A DNA stretch of 64,000 bases from Adineta vaga (taxonomy: Eukaryota; Rotifera). Below are positions 10,432-22,346 of this stretch, piece after piece. The stretch covers positions 9,362,001 through 9,426,000 of the forward strand of contig CP075494.1 in NCBI GenBank assembly GCA_021613535.1, read 5' to 3'. Below the pieces are notes generated by a model. That model saw nothing but the letters and a program-made list of their open reading frames with translations. It searched no databases and was not told the origin of the DNA. Position 1 is the stretch's first letter. Every line of letters begins with the position of its first letter. The translations under genes and the position numbers were made by a program.

Positions 10432-13230
10432 ATGAATTTACGACGATCAATATCAACAAATACTCATATTTCAATAGCAAAGGTTTGTGAAGTCTCATTG
10501 AAAGGATTTTTACTAGCTTTTAACACGAATATAAATTAGAAAAAAGAACTACCGATGGTACTTAATGATGTTCACACTCGTCTGTGAAATTGATATCGGG
10601 GTCAGTGCAACTCAAATTTAACATTAGCATGCGTGCGCACATACACAGAGAAAATCTGCTGCATCTTTTTCTTCTTTTTTTTCTCGCGTTTTCTCTCGTT
10701 CTCTCGTTTCTTTTTTTCTGTCCCTTTCTCTCTCTCTCTCTCTCTTTCTACCACCATTATAATTCACTCCTCCCAACTACAGAAGTAATAGCAGTAACAA
10801 TAATAATTCCCTATATATAGATAGCTGAATCTTAGAAGTTATTGTTTTTATTTTCAATCTATCAATCCAATCTATTTTTATTTAGATGAGTAATCATCAT
10901 CCAACAACTAGAAGTTCAACAAGCATTACCAATGATGTAAATGAAACAATGAAGAAAACTCCATCACCTCGTCGTCAAACGACACGTTCTACATCTAATA
11001 TAACTAAAGATATTTCATCTTCCATTAATTCTAATGAACAATGTATACAAGTTATCAAACCGGTTGCCGTACGTCCACCATCATCAGATTCAACCCAAAG
11101 TTCTTATAATCTAAGATCACGTACTAAATTGAAAAATTCCAATTCAAATAATATTGAAGTAATCCCATCGTTTACAGAGAAACTTTCCTTAGACACACCA
11201 AGTACCCAACAAAAACCGGTGCCGCCATTAACTCGTGCTGCTGCGGCATCGGCCGGTGTTAAAATCGATTCAGTTATATCTGATGAAGCAATTAAAACTA
11301 ATCACAAACCTACGACTATAACAACACGATCGAATACAACACGAAAACGTAAAGCAAGTGAAGATGATCATCGACCTTATTTAGATTTACTTAAAATGAA
11401 ACAGGTAAGCATCTTCAACATTGAAATATGTGTATATATATATATGTAGACTATCGACAGCATTGTGATTCCTATGTAACATTGAGTAAATAGGATTAGA
11501 AGCATACTGATGGAATTTAGGGCTTCATCAAGCAGTACACATATACACTCACTATTTCGTTTTCTTTTCAAGCTGTCCTTTCTTGCATAACATCATCGTC
11601 ATTGTCAACGACAATTGTTTATATTCTACATCTCAAGCTGCCTTCTTTCCTCCTTTATATATATATATATATATATACATTAATATATGTGTGATCGATT
11701 CTATTCATTGAAGCACGCAAAATGTCTCTATCACACATTATTATTAGATTCTCAGTATATGTGTGTGTACGTATGTACGTATTATTCCGTCGTTCTCATC
11801 TGTTGTCGTGTTACTGAAAGGTGCTAATGTACTCTTTATCATTGATTGTGTGAACTTTTTCTTTTTACGTCTTGATAGACGTAAGCATGATAAACACCCA
11901 TCATCAGATCATTTGTCAATAACAAACACACATCAATTGTTTTATTCGAATTTTCTCTTTTGCTAGTAAAGCATTCAAGGCAATTGACAGCTTTCTTTTT
12001 CTTCTCAAACATACGCACACACACACACACACACACATCGATATATATATATATATATAAAGTTAGATTAGTAGTAGTGGTAATAATCATTATTGTCAAG
12101 CACTCTCGATAATGTTACTCGTTGTCGTTCCCATTAGATTCGACAAGGCAAGAAAAAAAACACGAAAGATAACAGATCAAAAATGAATAATGATGAATTG
12201 CAAGCAAGATTGCATCACACACACATATATATATATCTGTATATATATATATAAAATATACTATACTGACATTTCATGTTTCTTTCCTGCTGTCTCATTG
12301 AATTAGTACCCTAGAGGGGTAGAGCAAAAAAAAGAAATGTAACTGATTCGCGTCATTTGTCATATTTTGTTATTTCTTTTTTAGACTCAGTCTACATACA
12401 GTTTTGATGGCAATTCACCAAAGAAGGTATGTCATTTATATATATATATACAAATGATTTGTGAAGAGAACATTAAGACTGTCTGCCAGAACAAGTTAAG
12501 AGAAATGATCATCAAGAAAAAGAAAATTTGTCCTTTTCCCCTGGCAAACAAATAAGCTTAGAAATAAATTGAGTTGTATGAGCGGTCTATTGAACAAAAC
12601 ACAACGAGATGGAGAGAAAGAGAAAAAAAGAACTTTGATTGACAAACGCACCTGTTTACTGTTTTCTTTTCTTACAATTGTAAAGACTTATAAATCGATG
12701 TTAGCAAGTGTTAGATTTCGTTCGTTTAATTACCATGTTATAAATGGATATTGTTTGAGTTTAGAAAAAAATAACTAACTACTAATTAGTATGGTCGATA
12801 AAAAAAAAGAAATCTATAAATAGAAAGTCTCGTAACAACTAGATTTTTGATTATCTTTTATATTCGTATTTGATTTCCGTTGATTTTTCTTCTTCTATAG
12901 ATGACAAGACGTGCTGATCAAGACTGTATTGGAGTCGACGATGAAGATAGTGGGTGTGATTATGATTCGCCCGCTCATTCACCCGTCGATTTTACTGATG
13001 TACCTCCCGGTCATGTTTTTCACTATGAAGAATCAAATATGTCATATGATTCAGGGTTCAGTACAGGTTCTGGTGAAGCAAATCATCAACAACGTTTATC
13101 TCATAGTCAAACATCTTCATCAGGGTGTTACAGTGGCATAGCTACACGAAGTAGTTCAATAAATTGTAACAAATATCCTGCAGCTATCGATCTTGATGTT
13201 AATGCCATTGAAGGAGACCTCGGTTTCTAG
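10432..13230 (+). CDS. Unrecognised Ser/Thr/Arg-rich protein, probably nuclear
   Basis: I do not recognise this protein. Four exons join in phase 0: 10432-10482 (MNLRRSISTNTHISIAK), 10886-11404, a 42-nt exon 12385-12426 (TQSTYSFDGNSPKK) and 12901-13230, giving about 313 residues. Translation could instead start at the ATG opening exon 2 (10886), which sits right after an acceptor. The N-terminal half is Ser/Thr-rich with TPSPRRQTTRS, YNLRSRTKLK and a basic TRKRKASEDD, resembling nuclear localisation and kinase target sites. The C-terminal exon is acidic and serine-rich: CIGVDDEDSGCDYDSP, then YDSGFSTGSGE, which resembles a DSG phosphodegron but has Thr where the second Ser is expected. It is probably a disordered, phosphorylated regulator; that function is inference only. 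Confidence 0.6.
11657..11678. repeat. (TA)n microsatellite
   Basis: About 11 TA units in the large intron of the orphan gene. Confidence 0.9.
12016..12059. repeat. Compound (CA)n-(AT)n microsatellite
   Basis: About 11 CA units followed by about nine AT units, in the same intron of the orphan gene. Confidence 0.9.
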
Positions 13231-13453
13231 TTTTTCTTTCTCTTTTTCTCTTATATTACGAATACCAATTGTATTACTACATCCGTTTATTCTCTGCTTT
13301 TTTGATGTTGTTATTGTTGTTCACATAATCATCACACTGTGCGTGCCATCTTTCCCATTTTCTTCTTTTTACTGTCAGATGTGTGTTGGTATACATGCTT
13401 GTCATTTTTTTCTTTGTTTTCTCCATGCACACATAACGCTTGTAAACCGAGTC

Positions 13454-13484
<31 letters not shown>

Positions 13485-14458
13485 AACATACATACAACTT
13501 GCACGACTCATTCTTTCTCTTTTTTGGTTCTTCTATGGCTTCTCGTCGTTTGTCGTTCCGTAATGTTTTTTGTCTTGTGTTGGCTCATTTTGTCCCTAAC
13601 TTTCTTCAACATCATCTTCTTTTTCTTCTTCTTCTCGTTAGACTATAATTTAAAACAAACATGATCTACGTCCGGTTCGATCGGTGCGTTTTTCTTTAGA
13701 AAAAAAAAATGAAAACAAAAAGATACGAAGAAAAAATGCATTGATTAATGTATTATGTTAAACACAACGAAACATTTTACTTTTTCCCTTATTCTTTTCC
13801 TTCATTTTTTTGTTTAACTTCATAGGATTAGTTGGCTTCCCATTCTGTTTTAGAAGGCAAAAGAGAGCTGATTGTTTTCATAAAGAATATATTAAGTACT
13901 TGAAGGTCAGTCAAGCAAAATTTGAAATGAGAGAAGATTTTCAAGAAAAGAAGATTACATTTTCTTATATTGAATGATAATATAAACATTAATGTCAATA
14001 TCGATCGTGCATTTTCAAGTGGATTGCTAGATTGTTATCGAAAACGATCGACTTAATGAACTTCTCGTGTTAGATTTCCGTACATTAAATCTCAATTGAA
14101 AGTTTCAGATATAAGAGAAAACATTTTGTTTAATTTGAAATTCTACTCGAATGAATGTTTCATGTTAACTAATCTTTCATCATAAAATATGTCATACTGT
14201 TGCATGAATGAATTGTCATTTTCATCAAACATCCTATATCATGTTTAAAAATATTCAATATAATTTCTTTCGAGTTGGTGGAACATCATGATTGTTTATC
14301 TAGTCTAATTACATCAAGTAAATATTAACAAAAATTATAAATAGAATTCTTTAGTAAATAAACGAGACAGAAGAATGTCAACGAAGAAAAACAAAAAGAA
14401 ATCGTTTTTTTTTCTCTCTAATATTAAAATTGCACAAGAATATTAGACGATAGACATT
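13231..14458. other. Convergent intergenic region
   Basis: The gap lies between the stop of the orphan gene (plus) and the distal stop of the coiled-coil gene (minus), so it should hold two 3'UTRs. It is T-rich with a CA/TA microsatellite near 13455-13483. A long open stretch at 13193-13648 is low-complexity shadow and is not counted as a gene. Confidence 0.4.
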
Positions 14459-17400
14459 TCATGAGATCGTTGTTGAAGATGTTAATGGAACGATTTTAAC
14501 TAGCGCAGATGGTGTTAAAAGAGTTGTAAAATTAAAATTTGCCATATATTGACGAGCATTTAATTCTGTACGTGCAATCAATTGTTGAATTTCAATATTA
14601 CGATCACGTTCATCACTAGAAATTGGAGAAGAATATAATTGATTATCATCAATATTCTATTCAGAGAGAATATTTAAGCAATATCTTAAAATATCTTCGT
14701 CTTCTCATTCATAATAATTCTTCCATGTTTAAAGAAGATGTACTCGAGATGAAAAATGTTCTTCTATTGAAACATCCTCTCGAAAAATCTAATTAAATTG
14801 TTATTTGAAATACGCACTATTGAGAATCGATGGAAATGTTAGATCAAACAAGAAAAAGACTTGATTGTCAAACTACTTGAAAATAACAATAAGATAAATT
14901 TGGTTTCCTTTCCTGACGAACAAAAAGTACATCTATATTAGTCTTCTTCAATAAACTAATAGAAAGGATTGATTTGATTTAATCCGGTTTCAGACATTAT
15001 CAATTAAGGTTATTAAAATCTTCTGCAATTCTATTAAGAATTCATATCCGTTGCTGAAAGACAAGCTAAGAAAGTTCTGCAAATGATTTCTATAGTTAAG
15101 AATCAGTGAGTACATTAGGGGCATTGCGAAGCTTTTTCTTTGAAATATATTTAGTTATGCCCTGAAAGAAGTAACATGATAATTACTTGCGATCATCTTG
15201 TGTTCGTTTTCTCATTTGATTCATAATCTCTCTTAGATCTGCATTTTCTTCTTCAAGTATTTTGATTTGAACTTGTAATGATTCTTTACTTGCTTTTTCT
15301 TCTCCTAAACTTTGTTCACATTCATTAATCTAAATCATACATGAATTATTATGTATAAAAATAGAATTCAAGTCTAACTTTTGATTTTAATTCTTCAATA
15401 TATTTCAATGAATTATTAACAGATGAATCAAAAACATTTGCTTCTGTTCTAAACAAATAAATTAAAGAAAATGGAAGTATAAATGTTCGAATAAATGATT
15501 TACCGACGAATAGAAAGATTTTCCGACATTTCATTTTGTCGAATACGTTCTAATTCTATTTCGAGAAGATTATTTCTAAAAGAGATATGATAGAACAAAT
15601 TATGAACATATATATATCGAATGACTATACTTGTGAATAATTTCATTGAAACGTTTTGATTCATTTGATACTCTCTCTTCAATTAATTGTTTTTCCATTA
15701 AAATTTCAACATTTTTATATTGTATATCATGAATAATCTGTTCTTTTTCAATTAGGATTTCTTTCTTATTTATTAAGTCATTTCTAAGATGTTCAATTTC
15801 ATGTTGATATTTTTCATTAAGATTTTGTAATTCACGTCGTTCACGTTCAGTTTGTTCTCTAGACAAAAATCAAAAAGCATTTAATCTTGTTCTTTCAATC
15901 AATTCACTTACAAACGAGATTTAATCGTATGTAATTTATTTTTATATTTCGCTGTAACATTTGCAACATTTTTAGCAACAGATTTGGATTCAAGATCGAT
16001 TTTCATCTTAACATAAAACAAAACTATGATTAGTTTAATCTAATTGAATGAAAGAATGTCATACTTTTTCTTCTTCTAATTGTTCACAACGACGTGATGT
16101 TTGTTCGAAAGCTATTTGTAACGATTCTAATTGTTGAGTACCAGTCGTCATACGTACACATGCATCGTCATATTTTGATTTTAGAAATTTCAATTCATTT
16201 TCTAAAAGACCTAATCGTTGACTTTCATGTTCTGTATCGATAATGGAATTTGATTCGAACTGAAATGAATAGTAATCATCATCAAAGAGATCAATCAAGA
16301 TTCTGTACTCATACTTTTGCTTTTTCGTTTTCATGCAATTGTTTTCGTGCATTATATAAATCTAATTTCATAGTATTGGAATGTTCAAGTAGTTCATTGT
16401 AACGTTCACGTAGTGTTGTTAATTCTTTTTCTAAATCAAGAATTTTCTTCTAATCAAACAAAAAAAAAGATCTTATTAGTAGAAATTCTTCATCAAATCT
16501 GTGAAGAGATCAATTACTTGATTTACAGAATCTTCTGATGAATTATTATTTCTATATGAAAATGAGAATTAAGTCGTGAATTGAAAAGTGTCTAGTCGTT
16601 TACTTTTGTGTTTGTCTTTCATTTCGAAATTCTAGACGAATTTGTTCATTGTAGTTATCTAACCGTTGAGTACATGTAAGTACATGTTTTCGTAAGATAT
16701 CACATTTTAATTTCAATTTTTCCATATGAAATTGAACATTTTCATCGGATGATTCGAACTGAAAGATTATTTGATGGAAAATATTTAAGAAAAATAGAGA
16801 AAAGAAGTTGATCTACTCGTTGTTCAAGTTGTACAGCTTTCTGTTCGGTTAATTCTAATTCATGACGAACACGATCGATTTCTCGATTAAGTGAACGTTG
16901 TTCAATCGTACCGAAGAAATCCGTTTGTTCGACATCCGATGATTGTTGACATTTCTCCAACTATTAAAGTACAAAATAAACATGAAATCCATTCAGATTG
17001 AAAACTTACTAAATATTTCAATAGATCATTTTCTTCTTGTTGAGCTGCTGATTTTAATTTAAGTTCTTGTAATATATTTTCTGTGTGATGAAGTTGTTCA
17101 AAAGCTGTTTGAATTATCGATGTCGATGATGTTGTCACATCCACTTTTTGTTGATCTAATTTTTCGTTAACAAATGTAAATGTATATTCAAGTTTAGCAC
17201 GAAGAGTTTCAATTTCACGTTGTAATTCCACATTTTCTTGTTTGAATTTTTTCAATAATTCTTCTGTTGCTGAAATCATCAAAATATCTTTATCAATAGA
17301 AAACGATTATCTAAATTTACCGGAATGTTGATTTTCACCTTCGATATATTCTTTGTTACTATCGGTAGTCATCTTTGTACATGATTGATCAATAATATGC

Positions 17401-18259
17401 ATCAGTCGACTGATTTGTTCGTTTTTTTCTTGAACAATTTTATCCAGTTGTCGTTGAAATTCACTTTCAAGAAAATGATTTTGATTTTCAAGCATGCTTG
17501 TTTGTTCACTAAGATAATGAATATCACGGTGAGCATAATTGATCATTTCACGAATTTGCTAGACAATAATGACAAAATTTCACATTCGAATTTTATTTCT
17601 CAATCATGATATTAACAAACCTTGATTCCTTCGACAAAATCTTTATCATCTATATTGAGATCTTGAAAAAGATGTCGAAACCGTTGTAGAATTGAAATCA
17701 TTGCTTGTCCTTTTAACCATAATTTCATAATAATTTCTCTTTCTTGTCCATCATGTAAATGAAATTCTCGTTCAATTGCTTTCATAACATCTTGATATGA
17801 AAGAAGATCCTAAACATAACATTTTTATTCGTATACAAAGAACAATACCTCTTCAATCTTACTTTTAAACTAACAGATGTTGGTTTCATTCGAATTTCAC
17901 TCGTCTCAGAGATCGATGTTGATGATGCATTCAGATAAATTTGTGATGCGAGTGGATTTTGTTGAACAAATTTATCCGTTAGATTTGAATCATCAGTCAT
18001 TAGAATGGATTCTTCGTCTTCAACCTATTTGATCGAAATGTGCAAGTAGAAAAAAAGAAAATGTTTCATTTTCTTTGTACGTTTCAAGCAGTTTAACGTA
18101 CTGTATTTGTTTGTTTTATTAATTTATTCTTGTGATCATCTGTATCAAATGCCTGAAAGAAAATAAATATTTTTACGATACCTATTTCTATTCTTTCGAT
18201 TAATAGGAAGTATAGACAAAGAAATTGACTAACCTTCAATTGATTGCAATGAATAGAAA
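14459..18259 (-). CDS. Long coiled-coil protein with two possible C-termini
   Basis: Multi-exon minus-strand gene encoding an almost continuous heptad-rich coiled coil. An N-terminal exon series reads AFDTDDHKNKLIKQTNT, then VEDEESILMTDDSNLTDKF. A short conserved-looking block follows (SYQDVMKAIEREF, IMKLWLKGQAMISILQRF), then many exons of E/K/L/Q repeats such as LQREIETLRAKLEY, LDLEKELTTLRERYNELLEH and RLGLLENELKFLKSKY. The nearest in-frame ATG is at 18000. Earlier in-frame exons reach 18259, so the true start lies upstream and is unresolved. At the 3' end, the exon ending ELKSK (phase 0) can join INECEQSLGEEKASKES (stop near 15187), or skip it to join two phase-0 exons, IFREDVSIEEHFSSR (about 14752-14796) and NIDDNQLYSS (14656-14459). 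It looks like a centrosomal or ciliary scaffold, but I cannot name the family. Confidence 0.65.
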
Positions 18260-19126
18260 CTAAATAATAATAAAAAAAATACGAAGAAAGTTATTATATA
18301 ATCAATTTGCGAAGGCACACTTTAGAGAAGAAAAAACCGCAAAGGAATCTCTGCTGACCTCGTCTTTTTCTTTCTCTAATGAAATAGATCGAAATAAAGT
18401 CGATTTCTTTGTGTACATTTAATATTCTTTTCGTCTGATATTAGTAGAAGAAGAAAAAAACCCGAATGAAGTCTTAAGATGCTTAGACATTCTTATTTGT
18501 TCATCTACAGATTCTTTCTTTTGAAGAGAAAAAAAATGAAAATGTCGTATTCATCTGAATTGTTGCTATTCGATACTTCTGAGATAAGAAAAAGGCAAAA
18601 ATATGAGACAGAAATGAAGAGATTATATAATCATTCAGCGAACAATTTTATTCGTATGAAAAATGATCTAAAGTTTATCACCTTGAGGAATATATAATAA
18701 TAATGATTGTTTATAAGATTTGTCAATATCAGGTGATGAAACAGATTCAGATCTTTTGTCTTGATTCTGTTGAATATGAATCGATGAATATCTTGATTCT
18801 TCGTGTAAAATGAACAGAGCCATTGCCGTAAAATTACAATTTGATGAAAAAACGTGTATATTATGTTCCTGTCATAGTTTATCACAATAAGTCAAATTCT
18901 TATCAGTATCTTTAAATGAAATATTTGACTTTGATGGTCTTATCATGAATGATAGTGAGTTTTTTTTGTTGATAAGTTTCATCATTTTTCACAAGATATT
19001 TCACGGAGAGATATTCGATAAAGGTTATTTTGTTTATTTAAATCCCAGTAAAATATTGTATCACAGCAAAAGAAAAACAAACATGCAAAGCATTATTATG
19101 TTTAACGAGAGAAAGAGAGAGAGAGT
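18260..19126. other. Intergenic region
   Basis: This holds the DZANK1 3' flank and the upstream region of the coiled-coil gene, including its undetected first exon. One open minus-strand stretch begins at ATG 18418 (MYTKKSTLFRSISLEK), but its splice phase does not fit the next known exon. It is therefore only a candidate. Confidence 0.35.
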
Positions 19127-22100
19127 TTATGTTTTCATTGATGAACGATAAACATCAGTTGATTTTATTCTTGCATTATCATTATAATAGTTTTTTACTT
19201 GACGATTAACCATTTGTTGACCACGAGTTGATGCAATGACTTCTAATAATTCCCGACAATTCTGTTTCGATGCTAAATCAACAACACTTTCTTTTTTATC
19301 ATTTACCCAAGTCACATCACCACCATGTCTATCGAACGATACAATATCAAATTGTTTATCTCGAAGAAATATACAACTTACTCAAGAAGAATTCGGAGTG
19401 GTTGAACACCCTCGTATCCTAATAGACAACATTCATGTAATGCAGTCGTTCCTCGTCTAATGAATAGAAAGTGAAACTATTTTTTATTTCATTTCATTTC
19501 ATTTCATTTAGATTACTTACGGTCCTTTCTTATCTAATCTTGCTTCTCCATCTTTAATCAATGTTTCTATACATTCAAAATGTTTATTACGTACTGCCAA
19601 TTGCAGAGGAGTATAATCATCTTTATTTCGGAAATTAGCATTCGCTTTTTTCTCCTTAATTAAACGTCTCACTTCTTCAAATATATCAGTATGTGAGGAT
19701 TTTTTCTGACTACTGCTGCCACTTTTTCGTTCAAGTAATTTGATCAAAGCATGATTTGGCTGTAATGAAAGATAATCAGGATAGGAGAAGTTTCAAAGAG
19801 AATATTTGTTCTTACACTGTCAATATCAAGAATAGTCGATGATTGTGCTCGTTTCTTCGCTTTTTTTCGATGAGATTTTTCTCGAGTATATTCATCTATA
19901 TAGAAGAAAAAAAAAGTCTAAATAAAGAGTTGATTGAGAATACAATGAAAAACTTACCATCAGAGTTAAATGCACTTGATAATGGTGAACTACGATCAAG
20001 ATGAATTGGGTAATGTTCATCTTTTCGATTGAGAAAAACGGTTGATTGAGAGAGATTTTCTGGCTTTTGAAATATTGTTTGTACTATGATTTGACGTTCA
20101 GTTTCTTGAACTGTTGCATGAATCATTTTACCCATACGAGGTTGACCTATAATCAATGAAGATTTTTTTATTAATATTATATACGTAAGATGTAAGTATT
20201 ACCAATTAATGCTCGAAAATCTTGTCGATTAACTGCAAAAGCTTTCAGATGAGCACAGACATGATCTATTTGTTGTTTCCAATATCCTTTTCCTGGACTG
20301 ACTGGTGTTAATACTGGATGATGTTCTTTAAATGTTTGATCTTCTTGTAATTGTTTATTTTGTGCTATTAAAAGATCGACATCTTTTGCACTCGGATAAG
20401 ATATACCAGATGTCTGCGTAGCCGCTTCACCCTTAGTAATCCAAGTCGGTTGTTGATATTGATTGAGTAATACATTTGCAGTAGACCACGCTGGATTCAC
20501 TGGTGGTCGTGTTAAAGTCTAAATAGCAACAGCAACTATCATTGTTTTTTGTTTCTCTGTTCTTTTCTCCTTTTAAACTTACACTTGCAATCACCGACGA
20601 TGTAGAACCATTGAAATGGTTTCTTGCTGGTGTTTCAAGAACACAACCACATGATGTGCAAAACTTTGCAGTTGGACCATTCGTTGCTCGACATTTTGTG
20701 CATTGTATTGATGTTAGAACCTTTTCTGGATGTGCTCCACACCAATCACAAAAACGAGCATCAGTATGATTTACTCGTAAACATTTTGAACAAGTCATTA
20801 ATGGTTCGGTGAGTATTGGTACCGAAACAGACGCTCTCATTTGCTATAGAAATTAAACGATTAAAAATCGGTTAAAAAGAAGAACCAAAATATCCTACTG
20901 GTGTTGATGTTGGTATCAATGCACTTTCACAAATATAACATGCTCGTAAATGTACTGGATTAGCTGATTTGCAATGAGGACATACAATAGTACTCTAAAA
21001 AAAAGAATTTTAATCATATTGGATTGTATGATAAGTGATCTTAAAACCTGATTTGAAATTTTTGGTCGTAATGATGGTGGTTCTAATGGTTCTTTTATTT
21101 CACAAACTTGACATCGATCGGAATTGACTGGAATAATAGATTTACATTTTGCACATATGTTTGTCTATATCAAGCGAAAACAGATTGAAACTCATGAGAA
21201 GTTCTTCTTCCTACTGAATAATTATTCGGTTGATTCTTTGTAAGTTTTTCCCAAGGTCGACCACATGATGTACAAAATCGTGTATATAAATCAGTTGTTT
21301 TTGGTGCAAAACAATGAGCACATCTAAAGGAAGTACATTTTTACGTGTCAACTATTCACAAGTTCAACAACAAACTGTAAGACTTCTGTTGATCTTTGCG
21401 GAATAACATTGGCGTAATGAGATGAAGCGTCAGGAGAAAATGAATTTGCTCGCATACGAGATATCGAGTCTAAATATGAAATTTTCATTCATAAAAAGAT
21501 GAAAAGGTTTATTTTTTACCCGATACTCTTTCTTCATGATCTTCATGAATTCTTCTCATCAATTCCTATGAGAACAAAATGAAAATATAAATTTGAAATG
21601 AGTGAAAACTTTTGAGGAAAAACTTTCTCCTTATATACAAACAAGTATGCCAGTCAATAATTCTTCGTACGCTATGATTTACCTGCCGTTCTTGTTGTAA
21701 TTCATATAAATATCTATTTTCATATTCATCCGATTGTGCATGATCTGATGGAACAATCCTTATATCAAACGTTTTTGCTATCACAGCACTTTCTCTAATT
21801 CCATTACTAAACAGAACTCTGAACTATTTTCAAATTGATTTCACTTCAAAACTATTTACCGTGATACTGCAATAGCTTTTACAGTTACGTTTCCAGCATT
21901 AGCAATTTCTCGTGGTATATAGAATGGTTTTCGATACTGTATAGTTGAACGTCGCGCTGTTACTGTAATGAATGCATCAGGCTTCGAACCATCTAATGTG
22001 TAGTATATATCAACATCACTGGACTGACTACCTATTTCAATTAATGTATTGGTATCAATTAGGAATTGTTGTGTTTGATCCGAACGTAATGGAATGATAT

Positions 22101-22128
22101 AGGGAGCAGATATTGAACCAGAAATCAT
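19127..22128 (-). CDS. DZANK1: Double zinc ribbon and ankyrin repeat protein DZANK1
   Basis: The N-terminus MISGSISAPYIIPLRSDQ, then DVDIYYTLDGSKPDAF and VKAIAVSR, matches the start of animal DZANK1. The middle carries several CxxC zinc-ribbon units: ICAKCKS with CQVCE, IVCPHCKS with CYICE, MTCSKCLR with CDWCG, and IQCTKCRA with FCTSCG. The C-terminal third has ankyrin repeats: NFRNKDDYTPLQLAVRNKHF, GTTALHECCLLGYEGV and a terminal unit EHGGDVTWVNDKKESVVDLA. The exons join in frame through short GT-AG introns, including one that splits the last ankyrin repeat near 19340-19385. In vertebrates DZANK1 is linked to ciliary transport in photoreceptors; a ciliary role here is inference. It is divergent with CDC45, only 218 bp apart. 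Confidence 0.92.
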
Positions 22129-22346
22129 TTTATTTCATCAAAGTAAAAAAAACTTAGATGCATTTCAAAACATTTTTTGTATCGCAAAATTGGTTGTCAA
22201 GCGACAATTAACTTTGTCTCTGATTGGTCGAATAAATTCTCGAATAGAGAATAAAAGGCAAGAGACAATACAATAAATCGATGTTAAACTTGTCATTACA
22301 TTACATTATTAAGAAATTGTACATTTGAAAACAGTTATAAAGTAAT
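22129..22346. promoter_or_regulatory. Bidirectional promoter DZANK1 / CDC45
   Basis: Only 218 bp separate the divergent start codons. An inverted CCAAT box (ATTGG, 22223-22227) lies near the middle. CCAAT elements are frequent in bidirectional and cell-cycle promoters (established knowledge); regulatory function here is inferred. Confidence 0.45.

Noticed and set aside
13193-13648. Long plus-strand open frame of 151 residues
   Set aside because: It overlaps the end of the orphan gene in another frame, consists of T-rich low-complexity 3'UTR and includes a CA/TA microsatellite.
18300-18418. Candidate first exon of the coiled-coil gene (MYTKKSTLFRSISLEK)
   Set aside because: Its usable donors are phase 0 or 2, while the next known exon needs phase 1.
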